A stretch of 64,000 nucleotides of DNA from Butyricimonas faecalis (GTDB lineage Bacteria; Bacteroidota; Bacteroidia; Bacteroidales; Marinifilaceae): positions 186,001 through 250,000 of the forward strand of contig NZ_CP032819.1 of assembly GCF_003991565.1 (NCBI RefSeq). Direction: 5' to 3'. Both the position numbers and the translations under genes were made by a program. Positions 28,268 through 36,961 of this stretch are shown here, in pieces (within the stretch, counting starts at the first letter, position 1; every line of letters starts with the position of its first letter). The notes under the pieces are model-generated. The model saw only the letters and a program-made list of their open reading frames with translations. It had not been told where the DNA came from and searched no databases.

Positions 28268-31200
28268 TTAGAAAGTTGCATTTAAAGAGAAATTAAATGT
28301 ACGACTGAAAGGGTAGGATAGTCCTCTTTCTTGTTTCACATTCGAGATATGAGCGACATCACCCATTTGAAATTGCAGGCGGAGCATACTCAAACCGAAA
28401 CGATGGATTAATTCACGATTAAAATCATAACTGAAACTCAATGAGGTGAAATCTATTGCGTTGTAGTCTTGCACGAATCTGGATGTCGGGCGTGTCGTTT
28501 CGCTTCTATCCTTGATATCTTTTAACGTGGTACGTTGTCCGGCTGATTCCCAGCGTTGTGTTAGTACGCGTTTGTCTGCGTTTTGGTAACGCAGGTCAAC
28601 GCACTCCACTTTTTCCACGAGAGTCGTGTTGTATACTTGTGCGCCGAATTCATACATGAAGGAAGCGAACAATGAGAAATTCCTGTAACGCAGGTTTACC
28701 CCGAAACTACCTTGTGCATCCGGTTCCTTGTCTCCGAGAATCTGTTGTTGTGAGGAAACATAATCATAAGAAATTGTTCCGTCCCGGTTTACAAATATCT
28801 CTTTTCCATCACTTGGGTTGATACCCAAGGATTTCATACCCCAAATAGCTGTTAACGAACCGCCTTCCTCGTATTTTATAAGCGGTTTGGCATAGGTTAA
28901 GTTCTTTTTATCGTGTTCAAATTTGGCGAATTCCTCGTCAACACGGGTGTTGTATGCTTTTAATGACTCGGAGATTTTCATGATCCGGTTCTTGTTATGT
29001 GCCATGTTCCCGTATAGAATAACATCCCAGTTTTGCGTTTTGTATATGTTGGCACGTAGGATTATTTCATATCCTCGGTTTCGTACTTCTCCAAGATTAT
29101 CCTTGTAAGACTCGAATCCCGTGGATACAGGAATAGTTACGTCCGTGATTAAATCTTTAGTCAATTTGTTATACCAATCGACTTCCAATGTGATGTTATC
29201 GTTAAATAATCCCAGAACCAGACGAAGATTTAATTCATTTGTCTTTTCCCATGTTAATTTATCATTACCCATGTAGAATAGCATCAGTCCGTTACCCGTG
29301 CCATAATACTTGTCCGAGATTTTATACGTGTGTTTTGCGGCGTAGGCGGGAAAGTTTACTTTACCGGTTTGTCCGTAAGTGCCGGTTAATCTTAGTTGGC
29401 TGATTTTATCCAATTTCTGTATAAAATCGTATTTGTGGAAATTGACTCCTGCACCGATAGCGTAGAATGAAGCTGTTTTATTATCTGTCCCGAATTCGGA
29501 AGAACCGTCCATTCGATAGGAGGCATCCAGTAGATAAATATCTTGAAAAGAATAGTTTAAAGCGGTATACACGCTGGATAAACGGGTATGATTATCGGAG
29601 AATGTAGGAGCATCCGATTTTTCAGCGTACATGGGGGAACTTAGCTCTCCAGAAGGGAACCCGCGGAAAGTGGTACTTTCGTAGCTGTATTTGTTCTCGT
29701 TTAATTCGACTCCAACTGAGAAATTGATATTGTGATAGCCTAAGGTCTTTACGTAATTGGCGAATGCTTTGAAGTTCCAGTTTATTGTTTCGGAATCGCT
29801 TTTGTCCAACGTCCCTTTTTGTACGCTTAAGTCCTCTGTACTACTTTTGAACGTGGCAGATTCCGGGTCGACGAAAACGGAAGACCATTCGTTTGTTTTC
29901 GTGATCGAAAATTGGGCTTTCATTTGGAATCCATCCATGATATACCAGTTCACCCCCAGATTATCAGTCAATGAACTATAATTATTGTGGCTGAAATTCT
30001 TCATTAGTTTTGCCTCGTAATAAGGATTTAAACGTGTATCGTTAATATGCCATTTTAAGTCGTTCACGTAGTTCCCTTCAATATCTTTGTAAGACACGTA
30101 AGGCAGGCGGCGAGTATATTCACTGAAATCCCCGTAAGGAGAGTTTGTACCTTTGGTAACATCATAATTGACTTCGTTGCGCAATTGTAAGTTCTTTACC
30201 CGGTAATCCAGCATAAAAGAAGAGCCGATACGAGTTCTCCCAGACTCTTTCATTACTCCGTTTTGTACGTCGTAACGCATGGTGATACCAAATCGAAAAT
30301 TGTTGGAACCACCTTCGACAAACAGACTGTGTTTGTGATTAAAGGGATTTCTCAATGGTAAGGAAATCCAATCAGTGTTTACGCCTGCCATGATGTTGTT
30401 TCTTTTTTCGGTATATTCTTGTTGCAAGCTTTGGTATGTTACGGGTGCTTCAGAGTCAAAAAAGCCTGCCAAGCGTTCAGCCTCCAACTTCTCACTTGCG
30501 TTCATCAAGTTGTAGCCAGAGATATCCGGTACAGTTAATTCTCCCATGAAATCGTAGGAAACACGAAGTTTGCCGGGTTGCGGAGCCACGGTTTCAATCA
30601 CAATCACACCATTGGCGGCACGGGAACCATACAAGGCTGTTGCGGCAGCATCTTTCAGAATCGTGATGTTCGCTATCCGGTTAGGGTCGAAGTCGTACAC
30701 TTTATCTATTTTGACTTCATATCCGTCCATGATAAACAGGGGTGAGTTGGGGTTATTCTGTAAGGCTGTTTTGGATACGGAATTTTTGTCGAGTTCCATA
30801 ACGCCCACACCAGAGCGCCCGCGGATGTAAAATTCGGGGACTGTATTCGGGTCGGACCCCATGTCGTTATTTTTCATGATGCGTAAAGAAGGATCGAAGA
30901 CCTGTAATGCCGATATGACATTTCGTGAAGCAACCTTTAATAATTCTTTTTTCTCTACCCGGATAGCTGAGCCCGTGAAACTGGATTTTTTTACGTTAGC
31001 GTAACCGGTAACCACAACATCTTTCAGGCTTTCTTTTTTCTCCTGGAGAATAATCTTGAGCTCTTTCTGGTTTGATAGTTCGATATTTTGTGTTTCAAAA
31101 CCAAGAAAACTAACCACTAGTGTGATGTTTTTGATATTCGGAAGTGTCAGTTTGAATTTGCCATCTTTACCCGTGGCAGAACCTATTTGTGTTCCCTTTA

Positions 31201-31624
31201 TCATGATCGTTGTACCGGGTAAAGGGGTGTTATTCTCGTCAAGTACGACACCGCTGATTTCTTTATTCTGTGGTGTATTATCATTTTTTTCCTTTAATTT
31301 TATAACGATTGTATTGTCGATAATCTGATACGTGAAACCTGTATTTTCAAGGCAGAGTGTTAAAACTTGCGTGAAAGGTTTCTCTTCCACTTTCACGGTG
31401 ACGAGCGGGGCTTTATTAACTATTTCCAAGTTATACAGGAATTCGTAACCTGTTTTGTTTTTTAGTTCTTTGAGGACATTTGCCAAAGTTTCATTTTTGA
31501 AATCGACACTGATGATCTTGTCCTGAATTTGAGTTCTGTTCCCTGCAAACGAGAGGGAGACAAAGCATAGGGTAAATGTTATTAACAGATACCGTTTTAG
31601 TGGGTTATTGATATTTCTTTTCAT
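28268..31624 (-). CDS. SusC/RagA TonB-dependent transporter with STN signalling domain
   Basis: An 1118-residue outer-membrane transporter. It has a signal peptide (about 1-28), an STN (secretin/TonB short N-terminal) domain (about 35-110, including FTQVLTLCLENTGFTYQI), a CarboxypepD_reg-like domain (about 123-200, GVVLDENNTPLPGTTIMIKG), a plug with the RagA signature (RIANITILKDAAATALYGSR), then a 22-stranded barrel ending in Phe (SLNATF). The STN domain is what contacts FecR in trans-envelope signalling, so this transporter should switch on the upstream ECF sigma factor when loaded. It follows FecR after 365 nt and precedes SusD by 11 nt. Confidence 0.96.
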   Translation of the reverse strand: MKRNINNPLKRYLLITFTLCFVSLSFAGNRTQIQDKIISVDFKNETLANVLKELKNKTGYEFLYNLEIVNKAPLVTVKVEEKPFTQVLTLCLENTGFTYQIIDNTIVIKLKEKNDNTPQNKEISGVVLDENNTPLPGTTIMIKGTQIGSATGKDGKFKLTLPNIKNITLVVSFLGFETQNIELSNQKELKIILQEKKESLKDVVVTGYANVKKSSFTGSAIRVEKKELLKVASRNVISALQVFDPSLRIMKNNDMGSDPNTVPEFYIRGRSGVGVMELDKNSVSKTALQNNPNSPLFIMDGYEVKIDKVYDFDPNRIANITILKDAAATALYGSRAANGVIVIETVAPQPGKLRVSYDFMGELTVPDISGYNLMNASEKLEAERLAGFFDSEAPVTYQSLQQEYTEKRNNIMAGVNTDWISLPLRNPFNHKHSLFVEGGSNNFRFGITMRYDVQNGVMKESGRTRIGSSFMLDYRVKNLQLRNEVNYDVTKGTNSPYGDFSEYTRRLPYVSYKDIEGNYVNDLKWHINDTRLNPYYEAKLMKNFSHNNYSSLTDNLGVNWYIMDGFQMKAQFSITKTNEWSSVFVDPESATFKSSTEDLSVQKGTLDKSDSETINWNFKAFANYVKTLGYHNINFSVGVELNENKYSYESTTFRGFPSGELSSPMYAEKSDAPTFSDNHTRLSSVYTALNYSFQDIYLLDASYRMDGSSEFGTDNKTASFYAIGAGVNFHKYDFIQKLDKISQLRLTGTYGQTGKVNFPAYAAKHTYKISDKYYGTGNGLMLFYMGNDKLTWEKTNELNLRLVLGLFNDNITLEVDWYNKLTKDLITDVTIPVSTGFESYKDNLGEVRNRGYEIILRANIYKTQNWDVILYGNMAHNKNRIMKISESLKAYNTRVDEEFAKFEHDKKNLTYAKPLIKYEEGGSLTAIWGMKSLGINPSDGKEIFVNRDGTISYDYVSSQQQILGDKEPDAQGSFGVNLRYRNFSLFASFMYEFGAQVYNTTLVEKVECVDLRYQNADKRVLTQRWESAGQRTTLKDIKDRSETTRPTSRFVQDYNAIDFTSLSFSYDFNRELIHRFGLSMLRLQFQMGDVAHISNVKQERGLSYPFSRTFNFSLNATF

Positions 31625-31989
31625 AAGTTGTGTTATGGTTTATGTTAATTATTTTAAGTATTAATTATCATAAAAGTTACACTCAATAAACGAACGTTTT
31701 ATGAGCGTAAAAAGGAGAGAAAAATCTTTTTATGGAACTGCGACAAAATATTAATCACTTGATATATAGATGATAGTTTATTATTTGCGTGGCGTTTTAA
31801 AGCGTGCCTTTAAACAAGTAATAAACGTTGGATTAATGATATACATTCTCGTTTTAGATAGTTATACTTCATTGTATGATCCTCCCCTTTACCGATACTT
31901 TTCAGTTCGGTATTGAGTTTTTTAATGATTCGTTTATCGTGTCATTTCAGATTGATATCAAGATACAAAAATGACATTTACATTCTCTA
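31625..31989. other. Spacer between fecR and susC, with two hairpins
   Basis: No gene is seen in these 365 nt. TACCGA/TCGGTA (31890-31912) forms a small hairpin. TGTCATTT (31940-31947) is mirrored by AAATGACA (31969-31976) round a TGATATCA palindrome. The ECF-sigma-dependent promoter of the susC operon should lie here, but its consensus is not known to me, so I do not place it. Confidence 0.5.
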
Positions 31990-33039
31990 TTACTTTAGTT
32001 TAACAATTATATTATTCTTTTCCAGTTCAAACCTCACGTGTGTCGTTAATTCTATAATATTACAAATTTCTTTGATGCTACTGTATTTAGGTACGCTTCC
32101 CTCAAAATGATATTGTTTTGCTGCTTCATCCTTGAATGTAACTTGTACATCGTACCATCTAGATAATTTTTTCATGATGTTTTCCAAGCATTCGCTGTCA
32201 AAGTAGAAACGGTCGTTCATCCACGTGGTATAATAGTGCGGGTCTACTTTCTTTATGGATATTTTCCCGTCTTTCAGAACTGCCTGCTCGCCTGGGATTA
32301 ATATTTGGCGTTTGTCCCCGTGTAATATTTCGATTTTTCCTTTTGCCAGCGTCGTGTGAGAATAATTGTCATCATTGTAATCCATCACGTTAAAAGCTGT
32401 TCCCAGTACTTTGATGGAGTAATCTTTTGTTGTTACGATAAACGGTTTTTCTTTATTCTCGGTTACGATGAAGAAAGCCTCACCTTCCAAGTGTACTTCC
32501 CGGACGGAATCTGAAAAGATAACGGGATACCTCAATGAGGAAGAGGAGTTTAGCCATACTTGGGTTCCATCGCAGAGTGTGATGTTATATTCTCCTTTAA
32601 GAGGAACTACAAGTGTGTTATAGATTTTTATTGTGTTGTTCGTTGTTTGTGGGGTATAGACGATTCCTTCGTCTTGCGTGGATGATATCTGGGTCCCATT
32701 GATTTCAGTCAACGAGAATGTATCTCCAGAAAGAACAAGTGAATTACCATTTGATGTATGTAAAATAGCTTTTTTATCACCCGGTAATATCTTTGCCAAG
32801 ATTTGTTCGGTTCGCAAAGGAGTGTGATAGAGATTATTCTGTAAGAGATAAAACCCACATGCCAAAACAGGTAGTGTGAATATGGCAACACACTTTATTA
32901 TTCGTATTTTACGTTTCTGATGAATGACAATTTGAAGTTTATCTTTCATTTGCATCCAATATTTGGGATGCTGAAGTTTTTTAATTTCAATCCATTCTTG
33001 AATAATCTGTTCATCTTTGTTTTCTTGCTCGTTTGGCAT
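31990..33039 (-). CDS. FecR family anti-sigma factor with DUF4974
   Basis: From the ATG at 33039 it has 349 residues (MPNEQENKDEQIIQEW). The frame extends to 33069, but that would add only a short unlikely leader. A cytoplasmic N-terminal part and one membrane helix (about 75-92, IIKCVAIFTLPVLACGFYLL) are followed by the periplasmic FecR domain (GEYNITLCDGTQVWLNSSSS, VHLEGEAFFIV). The C-terminal DUF4974 (LSRWYDVQVTFKDE) resembles an STN-like fold. It holds the ECF sigma factor inactive until the SusC STN domain signals. It lies 71 nt downstream of its sigma gene. Confidence 0.93.
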   Translation of the reverse strand: MPNEQENKDEQIIQEWIEIKKLQHPKYWMQMKDKLQIVIHQKRKIRIIKCVAIFTLPVLACGFYLLQNNLYHTPLRTEQILAKILPGDKKAILHTSNGNSLVLSGDTFSLTEINGTQISSTQDEGIVYTPQTTNNTIKIYNTLVVPLKGEYNITLCDGTQVWLNSSSSLRYPVIFSDSVREVHLEGEAFFIVTENKEKPFIVTTKDYSIKVLGTAFNVMDYNDDNYSHTTLAKGKIEILHGDKRQILIPGEQAVLKDGKISIKKVDPHYYTTWMNDRFYFDSECLENIMKKLSRWYDVQVTFKDEAAKQYHFEGSVPKYSSIKEICNIIELTTHVRFELEKNNIIVKLK

Positions 33040-33110
33040 AGTTCTGTGTATTGTTTGTAATAATAACAAATATGATGCAGAATATACCTAGTCATTTCCT
33101 TAACTTTTTT

Positions 33111-33638
33111 TCATTTTCTCTTGAATTTAACATTTCGAAGAAAGAAAAGTAATATCAGAAGGTGTTTACGTAAATGCTTAAAAGCAGATGTCATGTGTGC
33201 TTTCACGGTATGATAAGAGATACCTAACTGCATGGAGACATCTTCATAACGTTGACCTTGTAGATATACCCGCTTGAATATCTCTTTGCATTTGGTTGGT
33301 AATGATTCAATGGCAGTATCCAGTCGTTCCAGTTGTTGCATATGGATGATTTCATCTTGTATATCTTTATCCGGGATGAATTCTTGAATGGGAGAGAGGC
33401 TAATCATTCTCTTTTTTGAGAAGTTTATGTAATTTAAAGAAGCGTTTTTCACACAAGTAAATAAAAATGAAGGAGTCGTATACTTCAGACGTTTGCTCTC
33501 GAACAAGTGCAGAAATACGTCTTGAACAATGTCTTCCGCTGGTTCTTGTGCTCCAATTAGCTTTCTAGAATAAAGAACCAGATGACTAAAGTAACGATTG
33601 AAAAGTTGTTCTAGTAGTATGATTTGATCCTTCTCCAT
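33111..33638 (-). CDS. ECF sigma factor of the first SusC/D locus
   Basis: A 175-residue Bacteroidota ECF sigma factor. Region 2 is seen in YSRKLIGAQEPAEDIVQDVF. The region 4 helix-turn-helix is QGQRYEDVSMQLGISYHTVK. It ends with a hydrophobic and basic tail (LLILLFFLRNVKFKRK). It is the first gene of the six-gene locus. A TAATTTTG box on the minus strand (33669-33662) is a candidate -7 element. By analogy with FecI, it should activate the downstream susC operon. Confidence 0.93.
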   Translation of the reverse strand: MEKDQIILLEQLFNRYFSHLVLYSRKLIGAQEPAEDIVQDVFLHLFESKRLKYTTPSFLFTCVKNASLNYINFSKKRMISLSPIQEFIPDKDIQDEIIHMQQLERLDTAIESLPTKCKEIFKRVYLQGQRYEDVSMQLGISYHTVKAHMTSAFKHLRKHLLILLFFLRNVKFKRK

Positions 33639-33933
33639 GTTTTTGTGTGATATATTTTTGACAAAATTAGAATTTTTTCTCTAATGAACAATAATTTTCA
33701 TTTAGTGTATGTCTGTGATTTTGTGTGAGATTTGAAGAATAATTTGATTTATGAGGGAGGTGATTTCCATTTTTCCTTTTCTACGTAAACCATTGGAAAA
33801 ATTTTGCCCAAAACTTATTGTTTTCTTGATGGGAACTTTTTAATTTCGTGTTTAGAGGTTCTTGACAATCGGAATATTCGCTTCCTTCATAATTTTTCGC
33901 ACAGATAAATAAACTACAGACGTGAAATAAAAA

Positions 33934-34482
33934 TTATTTAAAGTAAGGTTTTATTTTTTTGAGTTTAAATAATGGTAAAATTTTTTGGGATTCTAGGATG
34001 GAGTAGTTGATTTTACCGAATTTTCGTTTGGCATTGAAGATGAGTTGAACATCTTCATACACTAAATAAGGATGATGCAGAACGGATTTAAAACTCATGG
34101 TGTCCAGATCCTTTTTCTTGATCAGTGCGGGATTTGCGGAGAAACAGGATAATAATGAATCTATATTCAGGTGTTGAAATTTAATTTCCTTGAGCTGTCG
34201 TGTAGAGTGAAAACCACCCAGTTGTTCCCGGTAACGCATGATCTTTTTTGCGTAATACGGTCCAATGCCCCGAATGCTGACCAATGTCGCACTATCTGCC
34301 GAATTGAGTTCAATTGCAAGGCGTTTTGGGGGAAGAGAGTGTGTTGTATCAGAAAATTGTGAATAAGGAATCAAGAAAACGGGGCATTCGTTTTTATGAA
34401 TAGCCTGTGGCAGCACGAATAATGCCATGATAAGGATGCCCAGGGTGATGATTCCTTTTTTCTCCGATTTCCTGATAAACAT
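33934..34482 (-). CDS. ComEA-like helix-hairpin-helix protein, membrane-anchored
   Basis: A 182-residue protein with one N-terminal membrane helix (about 10-27) and helix-hairpin-helix DNA-binding motifs. The first is clear (LNSADSATLVSIRGIGPYYA, about 60-90). A second, degenerate unit follows (about 130-160). ComEA-type HhH proteins bind DNA at the cell surface in competence, and Bacteroidota have several short exported HhH proteins of unknown role. No other competence genes are near. It is the last gene on this strand before the tRNA-Lys region. Confidence 0.85.
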   Translation of the reverse strand: MFIRKSEKKGIITLGILIMALFVLPQAIHKNECPVFLIPYSQFSDTTHSLPPKRLAIELNSADSATLVSIRGIGPYYAKKIMRYREQLGGFHSTRQLKEIKFQHLNIDSLLSCFSANPALIKKKDLDTMSFKSVLHHPYLVYEDVQLIFNAKRKFGKINYSILESQKILPLFKLKKIKPYFK

Positions 34483-34649
34483 AGTTGTGATTTAAGTTGT
34501 ATAAATGCCATCACAATGTATGAAGTTTTTTCGGAATAATTGCTATATGGCGATGGTTATTTGTATGAATAATTCGGTTGCTTTTGACGTCATAGAGTGA
34601 TCAAACTATATAGAGCCCCTATTAAAACAACAAAAGTATAACAAATCAT
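34483..34649. other. Non-coding spacer before the 11-bp repeat array
   Basis: Upstream region of the HhH gene. No coding frame, clear promoter box pair or repeat is visible. Confidence 0.45.
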
Positions 34650-34780
34650 GGTCACTAGCAGATCTTTACCGTGTATAAAATTTTTAGTAAGCTATTAGAA
34701 TGCTATTAAAACGCTATTCTATATAGCGTTTTAATAGGGTTTTAATAGCGTTCTAATAGCGTTTTACACGGTAGTGATCC
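34650..34780. repeat. Inverted array of 11-bp units
   Basis: Units GCTATTAGAAT (34691-34701) and GCTATTAAAAC (34702-34712) lead to a central GCTATTCTATATAGC. The reverse-complement units follow: GTTTTAATAGG (34728-34738), GTTTTAATAGC (34739-34749) and GTTCTAATAGC (34750-34760). The phase is exactly 11 nt. Outside these, TACCGTGTA on the left mirrors ACACGGTA on the right, and TCACTA mirrors TAGTGA. The whole can fold as a long hairpin of about 130 nt. It has no coding frame. Confidence 0.75.
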
Positions 34781-35103
34781 AGATGTAATCATATTTCAAT
34801 CTTGATTTCGTGTATTAAATCGGACTAAATACCGGATTATTTTTCCATAACTATCTCTTCTAATTCTTTCCAAATCCTTGTGTGGGCGCTCTTCTTGTTT
34901 TATGCTGATTTATTTCGAACTCACGTTATTTAGGTGTGTTCATGAATGATTTTTTTGTAATTATTTGGTAAAACAAGTAACATATACTGATCATTTCAAT
35001 CTTTTGTCCGAATTTACGATGAGGGAATGAGAGACTCAATTAAATCATAATGAGGTTTTTACTCTTTTCATGTAGAAAATGCGTGAAAATAATTCAAAAT
35101 AAA
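34781..35103. other. Non-coding A/T-rich spacer upstream of tRNA-Lys
   Basis: No supported gene or repeat seen. The right end leads directly into the tRNA promoter. Confidence 0.45.
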
Positions 35104-35134
35104 TTTGTGTGAGAAACAAAAAGATGTACCTTTG
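35104..35134 (+). promoter_or_regulatory. Promoter of tRNA-Lys
   Basis: TTTG (35104-35107), 19 nt, then TACCTTTG (35127-35134): a perfect Bacteroidota consensus, 28 nt before the mature tRNA. Confidence 0.8.
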
Positions 35135-35162
35135 CAACCGCAATTGTGAAACACGATTGAAG

Positions 35163-35235
35163 GATTCAGTAGCTCAGCCGGTAGAGCACAACACTTTTAA
35201 TGTTGGGGTCCTGGGTTCGAGTCCCAGCTGGATCA
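35163..35235 (+). tRNA. tRNA-Lys (anticodon TTT)
   Basis: A complete 73-nt cloverleaf. The acceptor GATTCAG pairs with CTGGATC (one T-G wobble). The D stem is GCTC/GAGC. The anticodon arm is CAACA-CTTTTAA-TGTTG with anticodon TTT. The T arm is CTGGG-TTCGAGT-CCCAG and the discriminator is A. The CCA end is not encoded. It carries its own promoter and a hairpin terminator. Confidence 0.96.
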
Positions 35236-35239
35236 CTAG

Positions 35240-35268
35240 AGGGGGAATTTATAGGTTCTCCCTTTTTT
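35240..35268 (+). terminator. Terminator after tRNA-Lys
   Basis: AGGGGGAA pairs with TTCTCCCT (one G-T wobble) round an 8-nt loop, followed by six T residues. Confidence 0.75.
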
Positions 35269-35314
35269 CTTATAAACAGGATATTACGTTGTAAATATCT
35301 TTCTCTCAGTGGGG

Positions 35315-35485
35315 TTACCGCCAAAAAAAGCGATAAATAGTCCACTTGATTCCAAAGAAAATCTGTGCAGATACATTTTTGTGATACCAATGTGACATCG
35401 CTTGTGATACCAAGCCTTGAAGACCTGATTCGCCGTTTGTAATTTCTGAAATTATTTCCGAGATTTGTTCATGTGTAAATTCCAT
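35315..35485 (-). pseudogene. Probable remnant of a transposase N-terminus
   Basis: A 56-residue frame begins MEFTHEQISEIISEITNGES and continues GLQGLVSQA. It resembles the first 30 residues of Bacteroidota IS256-type transposases as I remember them. After that it turns into unrelated sequence and stops. No terminal inverted repeats, catalytic residues or further transposase were found. It may instead be a small unrelated ORF. It lies directly behind the tRNA-Lys terminator, a usual site for mobile DNA. Confidence 0.4.
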
Positions 35486-35634
35486 AAATATTCATTTTTG
35501 AAAGTTGCATCACAAAAATAAAAAATTTGGGATTTACACACTTTTTGAAACACTATCCTTCTTTTTAAGACATACCAACTTTAGAATAGAAGATTTTTTA
35601 TTCTGCAAATAAAATGATAAATTGTCATTTTTGT

Positions 35635-35666
35635 TTTGCGCACAAAATAAAAATACGCTATCTTTG
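35635..35666 (+). promoter_or_regulatory. Promoter of the DUF4143 ATPase gene
   Basis: TTTG (35635-35638), 20 nt, then TATCTTTG (35659-35666), a perfect consensus 30 nt before the start codon. Confidence 0.78.
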
Positions 35667-35695
35667 TGCTGTTAGTAGAATAAAAACGGGAAGAT

Positions 35696-36961
35696 ATGGA
35701 CAAGAATATTCTGAAAGTGGTTATAGCCGACAATCAACTGGAAGTCCCAAGATACAAGGTAATTCCTCGCGATTTCACTTTTGAGGAATTTGGGAACTAC
35801 GTTTTTGTAGGTATCCGGCGAGCGGGAAAGTCTTACCTGCTATATCAACGGATGCAACAACTACTGGCGCAAGGTGTGCCGTGGGATGAAATACTTTATA
35901 TCAATTTTGAAGATGAACGCCTTACAGGAATGAAAGCGGAGGATTTGAATCTGCTGTTAGAAGTTCATCTGGAAATGTACGGAAAGAAGCCTATCCTGTT
36001 TTTGGATGAGATACAAAACGTTTCCGGATGGGAAAAATTTACCCGTCGAATGGCTGACACCAAACATCGGGTTTACATCACGGGAAGTAATGCCAAAATG
36101 TTAAGTCAGGATATCCAAACGACTTTAGGAGGACGTTATATCCCAGTAGATGTTTATCCGTATTCTTTCAAAGAATTTTTGACAGCAAACAATGTTCCTG
36201 CAACTGCTAATCATCTCCTATCTACGGAAGGCAAAGCCGAAATATTACGAAAATTCAACGATTATTTCTACTTTGGTGGATTCCCGGAAGGAGCAGAGTT
36301 TTCTGCCAAGCGGGATTACCTGACCAGTGTTTATCAGAAAATTTATTTGGGAGATATTGCAGCCCGTCATACAGTAGATAATACGTTCGCTTTGCGTATC
36401 ATGTTCAAGAAACTGGCTGAAAGCGTAAAACAACCCTTATCGTTTACCCGCATAGCGAATATCGTATCTTCAACCGGAGCAAAGGTAGGAACACAGACCG
36501 TTATTAATTATATGGAATACGCCAAAGATGCTTGGCTTATCAATCCCGTGCAAAACATAGCAGGTAAATTGGTCGATAAGGAAACTTCACCGAAGTACTA
36601 CTTCACGGATAACGGTATTCTCAACCTCTTTTTATTGGATGGAAACACTTCTTTGTTGGAGAACATGGTAGCCGTAAATCTATTGCGTAAATACGGGCGA
36701 AATGATGCTGTTTATTTCTATAATCAAAGCATTGAAGTAGACTTCTACATTCCTGATGATTACACAGCGATTCAGGTATGCTACAATCTCGACAATAGCG
36801 ACGGCACGTTTGATAGGGAAGTAAAAGCTTTGCTAAAAATTACCGAAGTATTAGAATGCAAGAAGCTGCTGATTATTACCCGTGATACGGAACGGGTGGT
36901 AGAAATGAACGGTAAAACAATTGAAGTCGTTCCGGTATGGAAATGGCTGTTAAGTTTGTAA
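35696..36961 (+). CDS. AAA_14/DUF4143 family ATP-binding protein
   Basis: A 421-residue ATPase. The P-loop is GIRRAGKSYLL (about 41-51), Walker B is PILFLDEIQNVSGW, and a sensor segment is YITGSNAKML. The C-terminal DUF4143 contains KYYFTDNGILNLFLL and a nuclease-like SIEVDFYIPDDY, resembling the PD-(D/E)XK-like core seen in this family. Such genes are widespread, patchily distributed and of unknown function. It sits between tRNA-Lys with a transposase-like remnant and a broken passenger-type gene, so lateral acquisition is likely. Its 3' end overlaps the convergent pseudogene by 12 nt. Confidence 0.88.
   Translation: MDKNILKVVIADNQLEVPRYKVIPRDFTFEEFGNYVFVGIRRAGKSYLLYQRMQQLLAQGVPWDEILYINFEDERLTGMKAEDLNLLLEVHLEMYGKKPILFLDEIQNVSGWEKFTRRMADTKHRVYITGSNAKMLSQDIQTTLGGRYIPVDVYPYSFKEFLTANNVPATANHLLSTEGKAEILRKFNDYFYFGGFPEGAEFSAKRDYLTSVYQKIYLGDIAARHTVDNTFALRIMFKKLAESVKQPLSFTRIANIVSSTGAKVGTQTVINYMEYAKDAWLINPVQNIAGKLVDKETSPKYYFTDNGILNLFLLDGNTSLLENMVAVNLLRKYGRNDAVYFYNQSIEVDFYIPDDYTAIQVCYNLDNSDGTFDREVKALLKITEVLECKKLLIITRDTERVVEMNGKTIEVVPVWKWLLSL

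Noticed and set aside
33934..34482. Competence locus
   Set aside because: The HhH protein stands alone; no comEC, dprA or pilus genes are in the window.
34650..34780. CRISPR array interpretation of the 11-bp repeats
   Set aside because: Units are contiguous without spacers, much too short, and inverted about a centre. No cas genes are present.
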